The translations under genes were made by a program, and so were the position numbers. The notes beneath the pieces are model-generated. The model did not search any database, was not told the DNA's origin, and saw nothing but the letters and a program-made list of their open reading frames with translations. From NCBI RefSeq assembly GCF_014201315.1, contig NZ_JACHDY010000004.1, positions 372,001-436,000 on the forward strand: 64,000 nt of DNA. The letters run 5' to 3'. Shown piece after piece: positions 41,755 through 50,449 of the stretch. The stretch is from Edaphobacter lichenicola. GTDB taxonomy: Bacteria > Acidobacteriota > Terriglobia > Terriglobales > Acidobacteriaceae. Numbering within the stretch: position 1 is the stretch's first letter; each line of letters opens with the position of its first letter.

Positions 41755-41951
41755 GAAGTTTTTCTGACGGATGAGTTTATGGTGTTTTGTTGGGTTTTTT
41801 GAGAAACAAGGGTGTTTCGACGTGGTGTTTTTGTGGTGAAGTTGTGGTGTTTTGCATGGTGAACGTGGTGATTAAGCAGTCATAGTTTGTGGTGAATAAA
41901 AAAGTGACACGGATTCCGGATTTATTTTCTGGGTTTCCCGGTTTGGGAATG
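41755..41951 (-). repeat. Long inverted repeat, right arm
   Basis: Reverse-complement partner of 40503-40702. It contains several GTGGTGTTTT units (41779, 41823, 41845) and GTGGTGATTAAGCAGTCAT. Together the arms bracket about 1.05 kb with the DUF1330 and DUF4188 genes. Confidence 0.8.
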
Positions 41952-42029
41952 CTCGAACCCTCCTCCCGTCCGTGCAACACGCTTCCAACCCCCTCCCCGA
42001 CGCATCTAAATGCGCAGGAGGGCTCATTC

Positions 42030-42461
42030 GTGCGCCACACATTCCCCACCCCATCCCTCGTGCTCCTCACCTTAGCCTTCGCCATCTCCAGCCAGAGCGT
42101 CTCCGCCCAGAACACCCAGACGACGCCCACCCAAACCACTCCCGCTCCATCCCAAACCCAGCCCCGCAGCCCCGGCGGTGACGTGGGCAGCGGAGCCGGC
42201 GACATCGGCAAGGGTACCGCCAAGGGAACCGGATCCGCAGCCGAGGGTGTAGGCAAAGGCGCCGGCGATCTGGTCACCCTCCACCCCATCGACGCCGCAG
42301 GCAATGTCGGCAAAGGCGCAGGCGTAGCTGGAAAGGACGTAGGCGTCGGTGCCGCCAAGGGCACCGGCAAAGTTGCCAAGGGCACAGGCCGCGGCATCGG
42401 CAAAATCTTCCACCACGGCCATCACGACGAGAACAGCACTCCGCCCAACCCACAAAACTAA
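42030..42461 (+). CDS. Small exported Gly/Lys-rich protein
   Basis: A 143-residue product from GTG 42030, eight bases after AGGAGG. A signal peptide (PSLVLLTLAFAISSQSVSAQ) precedes a Thr/Pro/Gln-rich link and then a chain of Gly-rich units of the form (V/I)GKG(A/T)(G/K), for example GSGAGDIGKGTAKGTG and VGKGAGVAGKDVGVGAAKG. The end is His-rich (FHHGHHDE). The role is unknown; the pattern resembles glycine-zipper-like envelope proteins. The longer upstream frame crosses the inverted repeat and is rejected. Confidence 0.7.
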   Translation: MRHTFPTPSLVLLTLAFAISSQSVSAQNTQTTPTQTTPAPSQTQPRSPGGDVGSGAGDIGKGTAKGTGSAAEGVGKGAGDLVTLHPIDAAGNVGKGAGVAGKDVGVGAAKGTGKVAKGTGRGIGKIFHHGHHDENSTPPNPQN

Positions 42462-42484
42462 AGCCGAAGCTGGGTGCCCCAGAT

Positions 42485-42892
42485 CTAAACCCGACTCAGC
42501 ACCCGTGCCTTCACAACCTCTTCAACCGTAGCGACCCTGGGAAAGAATTTGTCTACCGTAGTCATCTCGAACAGTTGAAGCACGCGCGGACTTACTCCGG
42601 CCACAACTAGCCGAACTCCTCTGCCCTGGCACGGAACATAGTGGCTGACGATCAGCCCAAGCCCCGCGGAATCCATGTAGGGGACCTCCGTCAGGTCCAA
42701 AATATGGAGAGCGTGTTGAGCGTTGTCCACCTCCGATTCGAACGTGTTGCGAAGCGCGTTCGGTGAGAGGGCGCCGTACATGTCCCGCGCCGTAAACGGC
42801 CCTGACAAGCGAAAGATGACTGTCCCGGGCGTCTTGCCTTGATTGCGTTCAATCGTGAACTTCGAACTCTTCCACACCTGAGCTACTGTCAT
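42485..42892 (-). CDS. STAS-domain anti-sigma-factor antagonist
   Basis: A 135-residue single-domain protein of the SpoIIAA type: VIFRLSGPFTARDMY (first strands), LHILDLTEVPYMDSAGLGLI with the phosphorylatable Ser in MDSAG, VRLVVAGVSPRVLQLFEMT and an FPRVATVEEVV end. Such proteins are switched by a serine kinase and a PP2C phosphatase. A PP2C protein with SpoIIE domain is encoded 6 kb away (48592), and a kinase relic at 47058, so a partner-switching module is plausible. A relic of its 5' end lies at 40436-40474. Confidence 0.88.
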   Translation of the reverse strand: MTVAQVWKSSKFTIERNQGKTPGTVIFRLSGPFTARDMYGALSPNALRNTFESEVDNAQHALHILDLTEVPYMDSAGLGLIVSHYVPCQGRGVRLVVAGVSPRVLQLFEMTTVDKFFPRVATVEEVVKARVLSRV

Positions 42893-42977
42893 CGGGATCG
42901 TGGCTCCTCTTCATCCAGACCGAACGGATGGACCAGGCTGAACTTGGCTCCCCATCTTCGCACAGTCTCATCGTTAC

Positions 42978-43262
42978 CTATCGCTGCCGCGGCTGCCAAG
43001 TTTGGCTGAATGAGTGGGTTGAGAGCGAAATCTCGGTGCCACGCAGGGCGACCAGCGCACCCGTATCCGACGCGGCGTACGCGTTATGCAGGATGCGCGG
43101 AAGGTACGACACGTCTGTGAGCAGCGGAACTGCCTCGCCTGACGTCTCTAGTTTGTTCGCGTCGAATCTTTGCCGGTACAACGGCAAAAAAAGTAGAAAC
43201 CTCTGGACGGCATACGCCGGGTTGCCCGTCGCTTTGGCGACAAACTTCTTTTCCTTCGAGTC
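42978..43262 (-). pseudogene. Fragment of a TolB/WD40-like beta-propeller protein
   Basis: The minus-strand frame reads KKFVAKATGNPAYA, RQRFDANKLETSGEAVPLL and AYAASDTGALVALRG. These are typical blade sequences of the propeller domain found behind acidobacterial Ser/Thr kinases (LFVRPFD--KLETSGEAVPL). Neither a start nor the rest of the protein is present. It lies between the STAS and J-domain genes. Confidence 0.55.
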
Positions 43263-43346
43263 AGCTGTGAGGCTCCGGTTCTAGCCCAATCCGGTCGTTG
43301 ACGGCTCCGCTCCGCTAAACTAGAGCTTGCCCTTACGGGAAGCCGT

Positions 43347-44129
43347 ATGCCAGCCGAAATCATCCTCCAGCAAACTCCTGACGACGCCGCGCTCCTCGAC
43401 AAGCGCGAGCAACTTGCTACTGTCCGCACGATGCTTGCCGAGCGCGAATCCGAGCTTGCTCAAATCCGAGCCCAACTCAAGACCTTTGAAGGTCGTTACC
43501 TCCGCCAGGTCGGCATTCTCTACGCCGAACTCGACGACCTCGAAGCGCGCATCGCCGAGCGCGAGGTCGATCTCTACGACTCCGACTCCGCCCGTCGCCG
43601 AGCCGAGGAGACCCGCCAGCGCGCGCAGGAGACCCACGATGCCGCATTCGGTGATGCTCGTGAAGCCGAAGAGTTCGACCCACCGCCCAGCCTTAAGACT
43701 CTCTTCCGCGACGTCGCCAAGCGCATCCATCCCGACTTCGCGCGCGACGACGCGGAGCAGAAACACTTCACTCTGCTAATGGCTCGCGCCAATCAGGCTT
43801 ACAACCGCGGCGACACAGAAACCCTGCAGCGTCTGCTGGACGATCACCGCGAAATCAACGCCTCCATCGCCGGCGAAGGCGCCGCTGCCGAGCTTCTTCG
43901 CATCACGCGCCAGATCCAGCACGCCGAGCGAGATATCGCAACGCTCGATGCCGAGCGGCACACGTTGCTCGCCGGCGAACTCGCCCAACTGCACCTCGCC
44001 GCCGAAGCCGTCGCCGCCGAACACCGCGATCTCCTCACCGAGCTTGCCGCCAGCCTTCGCGAGCAGATCGCCGATGCCCGCCGCCGCTTCGAGCTTATCG
44101 ACCGCCAGATCAGCGCGCATGGAAGATAA
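43347..44129 (+). CDS. J-domain (DnaJ-like) coiled-coil protein
   Basis: A 260-residue protein with long charged helices on both sides of a central J domain. Residues about 10-100 and 165-255 are heptad-like (REQLATVRTMLAERESELAQ; RQIQHAERDIATLDAERHTL). The J domain at about 112-160 has the HPD signature (His128-Pro129-Asp130) and LMARANQAYNRGDTETLQRL. J domains stimulate Hsp70 ATPases, so this should recruit DnaK to a specific client. The Sel1 gene starts two bases after its stop. No zinc or C-terminal client domain is present. Confidence 0.88.
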   Translation: MPAEIILQQTPDDAALLDKREQLATVRTMLAERESELAQIRAQLKTFEGRYLRQVGILYAELDDLEARIAEREVDLYDSDSARRRAEETRQRAQETHDAAFGDAREAEEFDPPPSLKTLFRDVAKRIHPDFARDDAEQKHFTLLMARANQAYNRGDTETLQRLLDDHREINASIAGEGAAAELLRITRQIQHAERDIATLDAERHTLLAGELAQLHLAAEAVAAEHRDLLTELAASLREQIADARRRFELIDRQISAHGR

Positions 44130-44131
44130 AG

Positions 44132-44920
44132 ATGGAAGATAAAGCCAAATCTGGCCTGCAGCACATCCCTACGGGCGCCACATTGTCGCTCCATTCCACG
44201 CGCTCCAGCATCATCGCCCGCGGCCGCCGCGATGCCGCCAACGCAGCCTCCAACCCGCACTACCGGCAGGCTGTCACCGACTACAACTCTGGCAGCTTCA
44301 GCGAAGCCGCAGCCGGCTTCCGACTTGCTGCCGAGCAAGGCCATGCCGAGTCGCAGTACCTCCTCAGCACTCTGTACGACGCGGGTCAGGGTCTGCCGCA
44401 AGACGACACTCAGGCCGCATATTGGGAGCGCAAGTCCGCCGAGCAAGGCCACGCTTACGCGCAGGCCAACCTTAGCTTCCGCTTCTACGCAGCTGACGAC
44501 TTCTCTGAAGCTTTCGCATGGTGCCAGCGCGCCGCTCACAGTAACCTCGCCTGGGCGCAATACAACCTCGGCCTCATGTATCGCAAAGGTGAGGGAGCCG
44601 CACAAAGCAATACTGAAGCTGCCCACTGGTATCGCCTGGCCGCCACCCAGAACTTTCCCGAAGCCCAGCAGAAGCTGGCCGACCTCTACTACACCGGCCA
44701 AGGCGTCCCGCTCAGCTACACTCAGGCCGCCGCGTGGTATCGCAAAGCCGCCGATCATGGAAACGCCGAAGCCCAGTTCCAGCTTGGCCACCTGTACGCC
44801 ATCGGCCAGGGCGTAGAGCACGACTACAGCCAGTCCCGTCACTGGATTCGTCAGGCTGCACTCCAAGGCCACGAGCAGGCACTCCGCGAACTCAAGCGCC
44901 GAGAGTACCGCGATCCATAA
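44132..44920 (+). CDS. Sel1-repeat (SLR/TPR-like) protein
   Basis: A 262-residue protein without signal peptide. After ~45 residues of Ser/Ala/Arg-rich leader it has about five to six Sel1 repeats, for example AEQGHAESQYLLSTLYDAGQ, AQYNLGLMYRKGEGA and AEAQFQLGHLYAIGQGV. Such repeats form a superhelix for protein contacts. Co-transcription with a J-domain gene (2-bp gap) suggests the pair acts on the same client. A 13-bp tandem duplication (ATGGAAGATAAAG at 44119 and 44132) spans the stop/start junction. Confidence 0.9.
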   Translation: MEDKAKSGLQHIPTGATLSLHSTRSSIIARGRRDAANAASNPHYRQAVTDYNSGSFSEAAAGFRLAAEQGHAESQYLLSTLYDAGQGLPQDDTQAAYWERKSAEQGHAYAQANLSFRFYAADDFSEAFAWCQRAAHSNLAWAQYNLGLMYRKGEGAAQSNTEAAHWYRLAATQNFPEAQQKLADLYYTGQGVPLSYTQAAAWYRKAADHGNAEAQFQLGHLYAIGQGVEHDYSQSRHWIRQAALQGHEQALRELKRREYRDP

Positions 44921-45006
44921 CTCACGTAACCTTTAGTTGCTCGGACCAAAGCACAACGTTCTTCTAGGCTGTACTCTTATCTCGGCACTATCCTAGGGGT
45001 GGCGAA

Positions 45007-45435
45007 ATGGCGATGAGACTCTCAACGCAATCTTTCGGATCAATTGCGGTTGCAGCCGCACCCGCAGGCGCCACTCCGTCTAACACAGCATTTACCCTGA
45101 CATCCAGCGGAGGACCTTTCTGCATCCTCGGGTTCTACGTCAACGCAGACAAATTGGATGCGTCGGTAGCAGGACTGGTCCAAATTGAGCTGAGTCGGAT
45201 CAACGGAGAGGGAGTTGTGCACCCGGCCGTGGAGATCGCTGAAGGTATATCCCTAAAGCCGCAGGACCTCGTAGTCAGTTATGGATCAGTGATGAGTTCT
45301 TCGTACAGCCTCTCATTTCAGGTTACTCAATGGCCTGCGGCTAGCGGCACAGGCTCGTCGTTCAACATAGAGGGAACGATCGTTTTTCTCGCAGACGAAA
45401 CCGTTACACTCGCGGTCACTGTATCCGAACCTTAG
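45007..45435 (+). CDS. Hypothetical beta-rich protein
   Basis: A 142-residue protein starting MAMRLSTQSFGSIAVAAAPA. It is rich in Ser, Val, Gly and Ala with alternating hydrophobic strands (FCILGFYVNADKL, SYSLSFQVTQW, GTIVFLADETVTLAVTV) and no signal peptide or membrane helix. The pattern fits a small beta-sandwich. No family is recognised, and the neighbours give no clue. Confidence 0.55.
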   Translation: MAMRLSTQSFGSIAVAAAPAGATPSNTAFTLTSSGGPFCILGFYVNADKLDASVAGLVQIELSRINGEGVVHPAVEIAEGISLKPQDLVVSYGSVMSSSYSLSFQVTQWPAASGTGSSFNIEGTIVFLADETVTLAVTVSEP

Positions 45436-45726
45436 ACCGAGACCGCATCAAACAAGACCGCTGAGACGGAGCGTAGTGTCCAGTCGGGCCCCGCAATTCA
45501 GATCGGTCAGTCGCCACATATCACCGATTCACCTACAGAACTCGGATTTGTACCGGAAAATCGGATTCTCGGTAAGTGATCCCAGATATCCTCTTGTAGC
45601 TTCAACACTCGATGATCTGCACCGGCTCCGCCCAGTCGCAGTAATCAGGTGCCCTGATTTGACGCGGCTTCCGCGGCGTTCCTATACTTCATCACGCTCG
45701 AAACGGCGGTTCAAGGAGGGAAGTCC
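45436..45726. other. Intergenic stretch
   Basis: About 290 bp with no recognised gene. AAGGAGGG at 45713-45720 is the ribosome site of the following gene. Confidence 0.4.
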
Positions 45727-46842
45727 ATGTCAAAGCGTTTGCTGTTGTTCGTTCTCTTGATTGCCGCCGCTACTGGCGTGTATGCACAAGAAGCATGGAA
45801 AGGTCATCAACCCACTCTTGTTCCTCAGCAGAGCGGCACGACGCAACTGCTGATTGCCGTCAGTCCAGTGAACTCCCGCGTAGTGTGGGCAGCGGGAGCC
45901 AGTGGTACGTACGTGGTTACGACCGATGGCGGTTCGACCTGGAAGTCCGGAGTCGTGCCAGGAGCTGAAGGTCTGCAATTCCGCGATGTCCAAGGCGTTA
46001 GCGATCGGGTTGCTTATCTCATGTCGATCGGGAACGACACCGGAGATTTTCGCATCTACAAGACGGAAGACGCCGGCGCGCACTGGACCATTCAGTTTAC
46101 GAATAAGACGGCGAATGCCTTCTATGACTGCTTTGCGTTCTGGGGGCCGGATCGCGGCATCGCGCACAGCGACTCAGTTAACGGAGTATTTCCTGACATT
46201 CGCACCAGCGATGGTTCGACCTGGCAGTCGATCGCCCGCAGTATGCCACCTGCGTTGCCAGGCGAAGCATCGTTCTCGTCCAGCGGAACCTGCATCACTA
46301 CAGAAGGATGGCAAAACGCCTGGATCGCCACCGGCGGCTCAAGCATAGCTCGGATACTGGCGACTCGGGATGGCGGCTACACCTGGAATGCGTATGACAC
46401 TCCGCTGGTGAGCAATGCTAATGCGGGCGGCTTCTCGGTAGCGTTCCGCGATCCCTGGCACGGCATTGTGGGTGGCGGCGACTTGACCACGGACAGCGCT
46501 GCTCAGGCGGCAACCTCGGATAATGGCGGCCAAAGATGGACGCTAACCACCAAGCCCCCGATTCCAGGAGCGATCTTCTGTCTCGCCTATGTGCGTGGCG
46601 TTGAACATCGGGACGATTGGCGCCATCGCGACGACTTCGGCCGTGAACACGACCGAAGTGTGGTGATCACGACAGAGACTCAGCCTAACTTCACCTCCGG
46701 CGCAGCAGCCTGGAGTCCGGACGAAGGACAAACCTGGATCAAATTGCCGGATGTGAGCGGTTATTGGGCGGTCGCTTTTGCAAATCCAGAAGCTGGATGG
46801 TTCGTCGGCAACAACGGGCAGATTTTGAAGATTAGCTTCTAG
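45727..46842 (+). CDS. Exported YCF48/BNR-type beta-propeller protein
   Basis: A 371-residue protein with a signal peptide ending near VYAQ. Repeated Asp-box blades follow: TTDGGSTWKSGV, KTEDAGAHWTIQF, ATRDGGYTWNAYD, TSDNGGQRWTL and SPDEGQTWIKLP, closing GWFVGNNGQILKISF. This is the sialidase-like/VPS10/Ycf48 fold, here without catalytic residues of true sialidases. Ycf48-like acidobacterial proteins are exported; their function is not known. A short Arg/Asp/His-rich stretch (about residues 290-315) is odd in composition and could be a compensated frameshift. Confidence 0.85.
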   Translation: MSKRLLLFVLLIAAATGVYAQEAWKGHQPTLVPQQSGTTQLLIAVSPVNSRVVWAAGASGTYVVTTDGGSTWKSGVVPGAEGLQFRDVQGVSDRVAYLMSIGNDTGDFRIYKTEDAGAHWTIQFTNKTANAFYDCFAFWGPDRGIAHSDSVNGVFPDIRTSDGSTWQSIARSMPPALPGEASFSSSGTCITTEGWQNAWIATGGSSIARILATRDGGYTWNAYDTPLVSNANAGGFSVAFRDPWHGIVGGGDLTTDSAAQAATSDNGGQRWTLTTKPPIPGAIFCLAYVRGVEHRDDWRHRDDFGREHDRSVVITTETQPNFTSGAAAWSPDEGQTWIKLPDVSGYWAVAFANPEAGWFVGNNGQILKISF

Positions 46843-47057
46843 TGTCCTGATCTCTTTCCCACGAAGACAATGGTGCTTAGCTTTCAACTGTATGGTGTCC
46901 GCTCTCCTTTTCGCGGAGTTCCATCTGAGTTCGGCTCCACTCGTTTTAGGAAGCCGCGTCTCTTTTTTTACGAACCTCGGCCCAGTCGCGTTGGGGTTGC
47001 ATTATGGTGTTTTCATCACATAAGTGAGGGCTGGCGCTAGCAGCCTCCGACGCGCGG

Positions 47058-47690
47058 TTGACGATGACCTGGGCGCTGGTGGGATCGATGCACTACATAG
47101 CGCCGGAGCAACTATCGGGCGAAGGGCACGATGCGCGGTCGGATATGTATGCGGTGGGTGTGACTCTGTACGAGATGATTACGGGCAGACTACCGATTGA
47201 AGGCACGAATTACGCGCAGGTGATCGGGGGGCTTCTGCAGCACCGCCCGGTATCGCCAAGCCAGACTAACCCGCTGATACCACTAGAGTTTTCCGCCATA
47301 GTGATGAAGGCGCTCGCTAAAGAGAAGCGAGAGCGGTGGCAGAACGCGAGAGAGTTTCTCGCAGCGCTGGATGCGTCACACCTGGGCCACGCTTCGGAGT
47401 TCAGGGTTGTTTCGCTTTCGACGCGCGAGGTGACTGGTGCCGCACAGGGAGGAGTGATTGGTGAGACATCGAAGTACGAGCCAGATCAGTTGAGCGAGAT
47501 TACGCTGAAGCTCGCCCACTATGTCGGTCCTATCGCGGGCGTGTTGGTAAAACGCGCTTCAAGCAGTTCGAATGATCTCCAGTCGCTGGTGGAGCTGGTC
47601 GCGCAGGAGATTGAGGAGAAGGATGCGAGGCAGAGATTTCTCTCCTCGGTTAGCGGAAGGTTTCGCAAGAGCGGCGTGTTGTATAGCTAG
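47058..47690 (+). pseudogene. C-terminal fragment of a Ser/Thr protein kinase
   Basis: The frame begins abruptly at the activation segment: GSMHYIAPEQLSGEGHDARS, DMYAVGVTLYEMITGRLPIE and ALAKEKRERWQNAREFLAAL are subdomains VIII-XI. A C-terminal helical domain (ITLKLAHYVGPIAGVLVKRA) follows. The glycine loop, catalytic HRD and DFG motifs are all missing, so it cannot be a kinase. The sequence just upstream shows no remnant of the N-lobe. Confidence 0.8.
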
Positions 47691-48557
47691 CCGAGCATTC
47701 GCAAAGCCTTCACGACGGTGACTACCAGGCGATTGAAGGATGCCGTGAGCTGTGCCATCTCATCCTTGCCGCGAACGGGTAGTCCGGCCTGGTCGACCTG
47801 GCCAAGACTGACACGGTCGGCGACGGCAGAAAGCTTGCGCAGGGGCAGGATGATAAGGAAGTAAAGCACAAGATCGATAGCGAGCAGAATTGCAGCGAAC
47901 GTCGTGGCGAGAGACCAAATGAGGGTCTTGAAGGCCCTTGACGCAATCTGGATAGGGAGGCCATGGGCACGGAGACGATCTGGGCACCAACGATTTCGTT
48001 TAGTTTCCACCCAAAACCGTTCGTTGATCCGTACTTTTGGATCATGGTTTTTGGAGCAGCAGAGGGCAGTGAGTGGCACTCCCGACAGCTTGCCTCCGTC
48101 TTGATAGGGTGAGCTAGATAGAGCGAGGGGCCAGTAGCGGTTTCACGCTCGCCGACGAACTCCTTCACGTCGGGCTTGTTGCGAAAGGCATCAATGACAT
48201 CGGCCTCCCAATCGACGGCACGGTCCTGAAGGTTTGTAGGGTTGAGCGTGGCTTCCTGTACATGTACTCGGGAAACTTTTGGCGGAGGTGAGCGAAGGTG
48301 ACCGTCGCCCCATAAAACGGAATGGCCTGCGGGAGAAAGGTGTGTCGCATGGCTGGGGCGGTGACGATGATTGGTGTGAGTTCTTCCGTAGTGTAGTCGC
48401 GTGTGGAGCTTGCGCTCCGGATTATAAGTTCGGCTTGCTGCAGGACCTGGGCTCGCGCATTGTCGATGAGGAAGGAGTGAGCGACCCACGAGACAATGGC
48501 GAGACCGATGGCGACAACGGCGAGGACAATCAGATTGAATTTCAGCAGAAGTTTCAT
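47687..48557 (-). pseudogene. Haem-binding DUF3365-HAMP membrane protein with two frameshifts
   Basis: ATG 48557 follows GGAG. The first frame gives a membrane helix (FNLIVLAVVAIGLAIVSWVA) and a periplasmic DUF3365 start (YTTEELTPIIVTAPAMRHTF). A second frame continues DRAVDWEADVIDAFRNKPDV and CRECHSL, a CxxCH haem-c site. A third gives a second helix (LIWSLATTFAAILLAIDLVL) and a HAMP domain with KLSAVADRVSLGQVD up to the stop at 47687. It is 35 bp downstream of the PP2C gene, in the same direction. Two indels separate the pieces, so as read it is not functional. Confidence 0.75.
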
Positions 48558-48591
48558 GGTTTCTCCAACAGACGCGTTGTTGCTTAGGGCG

Positions 48592-50175
48592 TCAGGCGGT
48601 TCTGTCGATGACCAGGAGGGTGCAGTCGTCTTGCGTAGGGGCACCCTCGCAGAAGCGGAACATGGCAGCAAAGGTGGTCTGGATGGGGTCTGGGGCCGAA
48701 AACTCGCGCTGGCGTTCGATGGAGCCGAATTGCACACCTTTGGGGTTTTCGGCTTCGCTGACACCATCGCTCTGGAGCACGAGACGTGCGTGAAGAGGCA
48801 GAGTAAAGGAGATGGAGTGGAAAGTAGCGTTGTGGAGAAGGCCAACGGGGACGTCGCCGCCGAGAATGGGAGTGATCGTTCCGTCTTCAAGAATGAGAAG
48901 AGGAGAGACGTGCCCGCCGTTGACTAATTCGACCTCGCCATTTTGTTTGTAGTGGAGGGCAACGAGGGTTACATACTTCTGGCCGTAAACTCGGGAGCAC
49001 AGAAAGGATTGGACGGTGGTGACGGTGTCGACCAGGGATATGTGGCTTCGGGCCTGAGCGTACATCATGCCTTGGATAATCGAAGCGAGCAAGGCAGCAG
49101 GCACGCCTTTGCCGGAAACATCGGCGACGATGGCGACGAAGCCGTTCTCCAAAGGAATGACATCGTAGAAATCGCCGCCGACTTCTGTACAAGGGATGGT
49201 CTTCGCTGCGATCTTGGCGTAAGGAAAGGTAGGAAGATGGCGAGCTATGATGCTCTGTTGGATAGAGGCAGCGATTTCCATCTCCTTGCGGAGAAGTTCG
49301 GCGGCGCGCTCGGCCTGAACTAAGCGGGCATGTTCAACAAGAGTTGCTGCCTCGGTCGCGATGGCGAGGAGGATATCGCGGCCGACGCTGTTGAGAGTGC
49401 TACTCCGGAGGCGGCTGTCGAGGTAGAGGAGGCCGAGAAGACGGCCGGAGTTGCGACCACGCAGGGGAATGGCGATGACGCTGCGGAGCTCGTGGGCGAT
49501 GACGCTCTCGCGACCGACGGGCTGCCCTTCGCCACTGACGTCGCCGAGAATATACTCCTGTCCGGACTCGGCTGCATCGCGGACGATTGAGCGCGAGATC
49601 TTCGTATCGTCGAAGATTTGCTGGCCGTCGCGATCGAAGCCACACTCAAAGGAAAGGCTAGCGGGACCATCGCCAAGGAAGACAAAGCCGCGCTCGGCTT
49701 GGGTGAGTCGCAGTGTGTACTCAATCATCGTGCTGAAAATGTCTTCTAACACGCTGGCGTTGTTGAAGCTCTGCGCAGCCTGGAGGAAGAGGGAGAGCTT
49801 CTGAAGCTCGGAAGTGGAGACTCCGGATGCCATCTGGAGGAATAGAGCGATGGTGGACGTGTGGCCAGCAGAGGTGACAAAGAGGAGGGTGGCGCCGGAT
49901 GGGCCGAGCTTGATGTGATCTCCGGAACGAAGGCGCGCAGTGTCCTTGCGGATGTCGTTAACGAAGGTTCCGTGGCGACTGCCGAGGTCCTGAATGAAGA
50001 ACCCTTCTGCGTCCTCGTAAATGTTGGCGTGTTCGCGTGAGACCTGCGAGTTGGTGAGATAGAGATCACGATCCGCCTGACGGCCGATCGTGAAAGGCAG
50101 GGAGTTGATGGTTACCGTTTGCGTCTGGTCTATTTCACGAACTACCAGGCGGGCTGGATGTTTGATGGTCTCCAT
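48592..50175 (-). CDS. FHA-GAF-PP2C (SpoIIE-like) serine phosphatase
   Basis: A 527-residue cytoplasmic protein with three domains. FHA (about residues 15-100: TIGRQADRDLYLTNSQVSRE and HGTFVND) binds phospho-Thr. GAF follows (about 150-290: RGFVFLGDGPASLSFECGFD, VIAIPLRGRNSGRLLGLLYL). The PP2C/SpoIIE phosphatase (about 310-525) has GGDFYDVI, VADVSGKGVPAALLAS, LVNGGHVSPLLI and a final DDCTLLVI. It would read kinase output through FHA and dephosphorylate a STAS-type antagonist. The downstream haem-HAMP gene and the nearby kinase relic suggest a once complete signalling cluster. Confidence 0.93.
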   Translation of the reverse strand: METIKHPARLVVREIDQTQTVTINSLPFTIGRQADRDLYLTNSQVSREHANIYEDAEGFFIQDLGSRHGTFVNDIRKDTARLRSGDHIKLGPSGATLLFVTSAGHTSTIALFLQMASGVSTSELQKLSLFLQAAQSFNNASVLEDIFSTMIEYTLRLTQAERGFVFLGDGPASLSFECGFDRDGQQIFDDTKISRSIVRDAAESGQEYILGDVSGEGQPVGRESVIAHELRSVIAIPLRGRNSGRLLGLLYLDSRLRSSTLNSVGRDILLAIATEAATLVEHARLVQAERAAELLRKEMEIAASIQQSIIARHLPTFPYAKIAAKTIPCTEVGGDFYDVIPLENGFVAIVADVSGKGVPAALLASIIQGMMYAQARSHISLVDTVTTVQSFLCSRVYGQKYVTLVALHYKQNGEVELVNGGHVSPLLILEDGTITPILGGDVPVGLLHNATFHSISFTLPLHARLVLQSDGVSEAENPKGVQFGSIERQREFSAPDPIQTTFAAMFRFCEGAPTQDDCTLLVIDRTA

Positions 50176-50387
50176 AACGAAGTAACGTATTGATCGGACA
50201 CCCTCATTTAATCGTAGTACGGCGCCAAACGCTAGTGGATGAAGTCTAACACCAGAACCGAGGCGGACGGTTGTTCGGAAGTAATAGACGACCGGGCAAA
50301 GTTGTTGATTGAGGGCCAGCTGAGCGCATGGTCAAGGCCGGGGATACTTCGCATTTCGGCTGCACCCAGGCGCAACCATAGCTAGTA

Positions 50388-50448
50388 CCTCCTTGACCTG
50401 TTAAAAAGGTTGTCGAACACCTTCAGGACGATTGCGTTATTTTCGGCT
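50388..50448 (-). pseudogene. N-terminal relic of a second SnoaL-like gene
   Basis: The minus-strand frame reads NNAIVLKVFDNLFNRSRRY before a stop, matching NKAIVLEAFDTLFNKRDY at the start of the adjacent SnoaL gene (50450-50850). It abuts that gene's stop codon, so the pair was a tandem duplication of which only about 20 codons of the second copy survive. Confidence 0.5.
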
Positions 50449-50449
50449 G

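Noticed and set aside
41777..42403. A 208-residue minus-strand Pro/Ala-rich frame
   Set aside because: It is antisense to the Gly-rich exported protein and then runs through the inverted repeat arm; no start signal.
43844..44872. A 342-residue minus-strand frame with repeat-like pattern
   Set aside because: The repeats are the antisense of the Sel1 repeats; the plus-strand genes are well supported.
45727..46842. The YCF48-like protein as a true sialidase
   Set aside because: The Asp-box repeats are present but the catalytic Arg triad and Tyr/Glu pair of sialidases are not visible.
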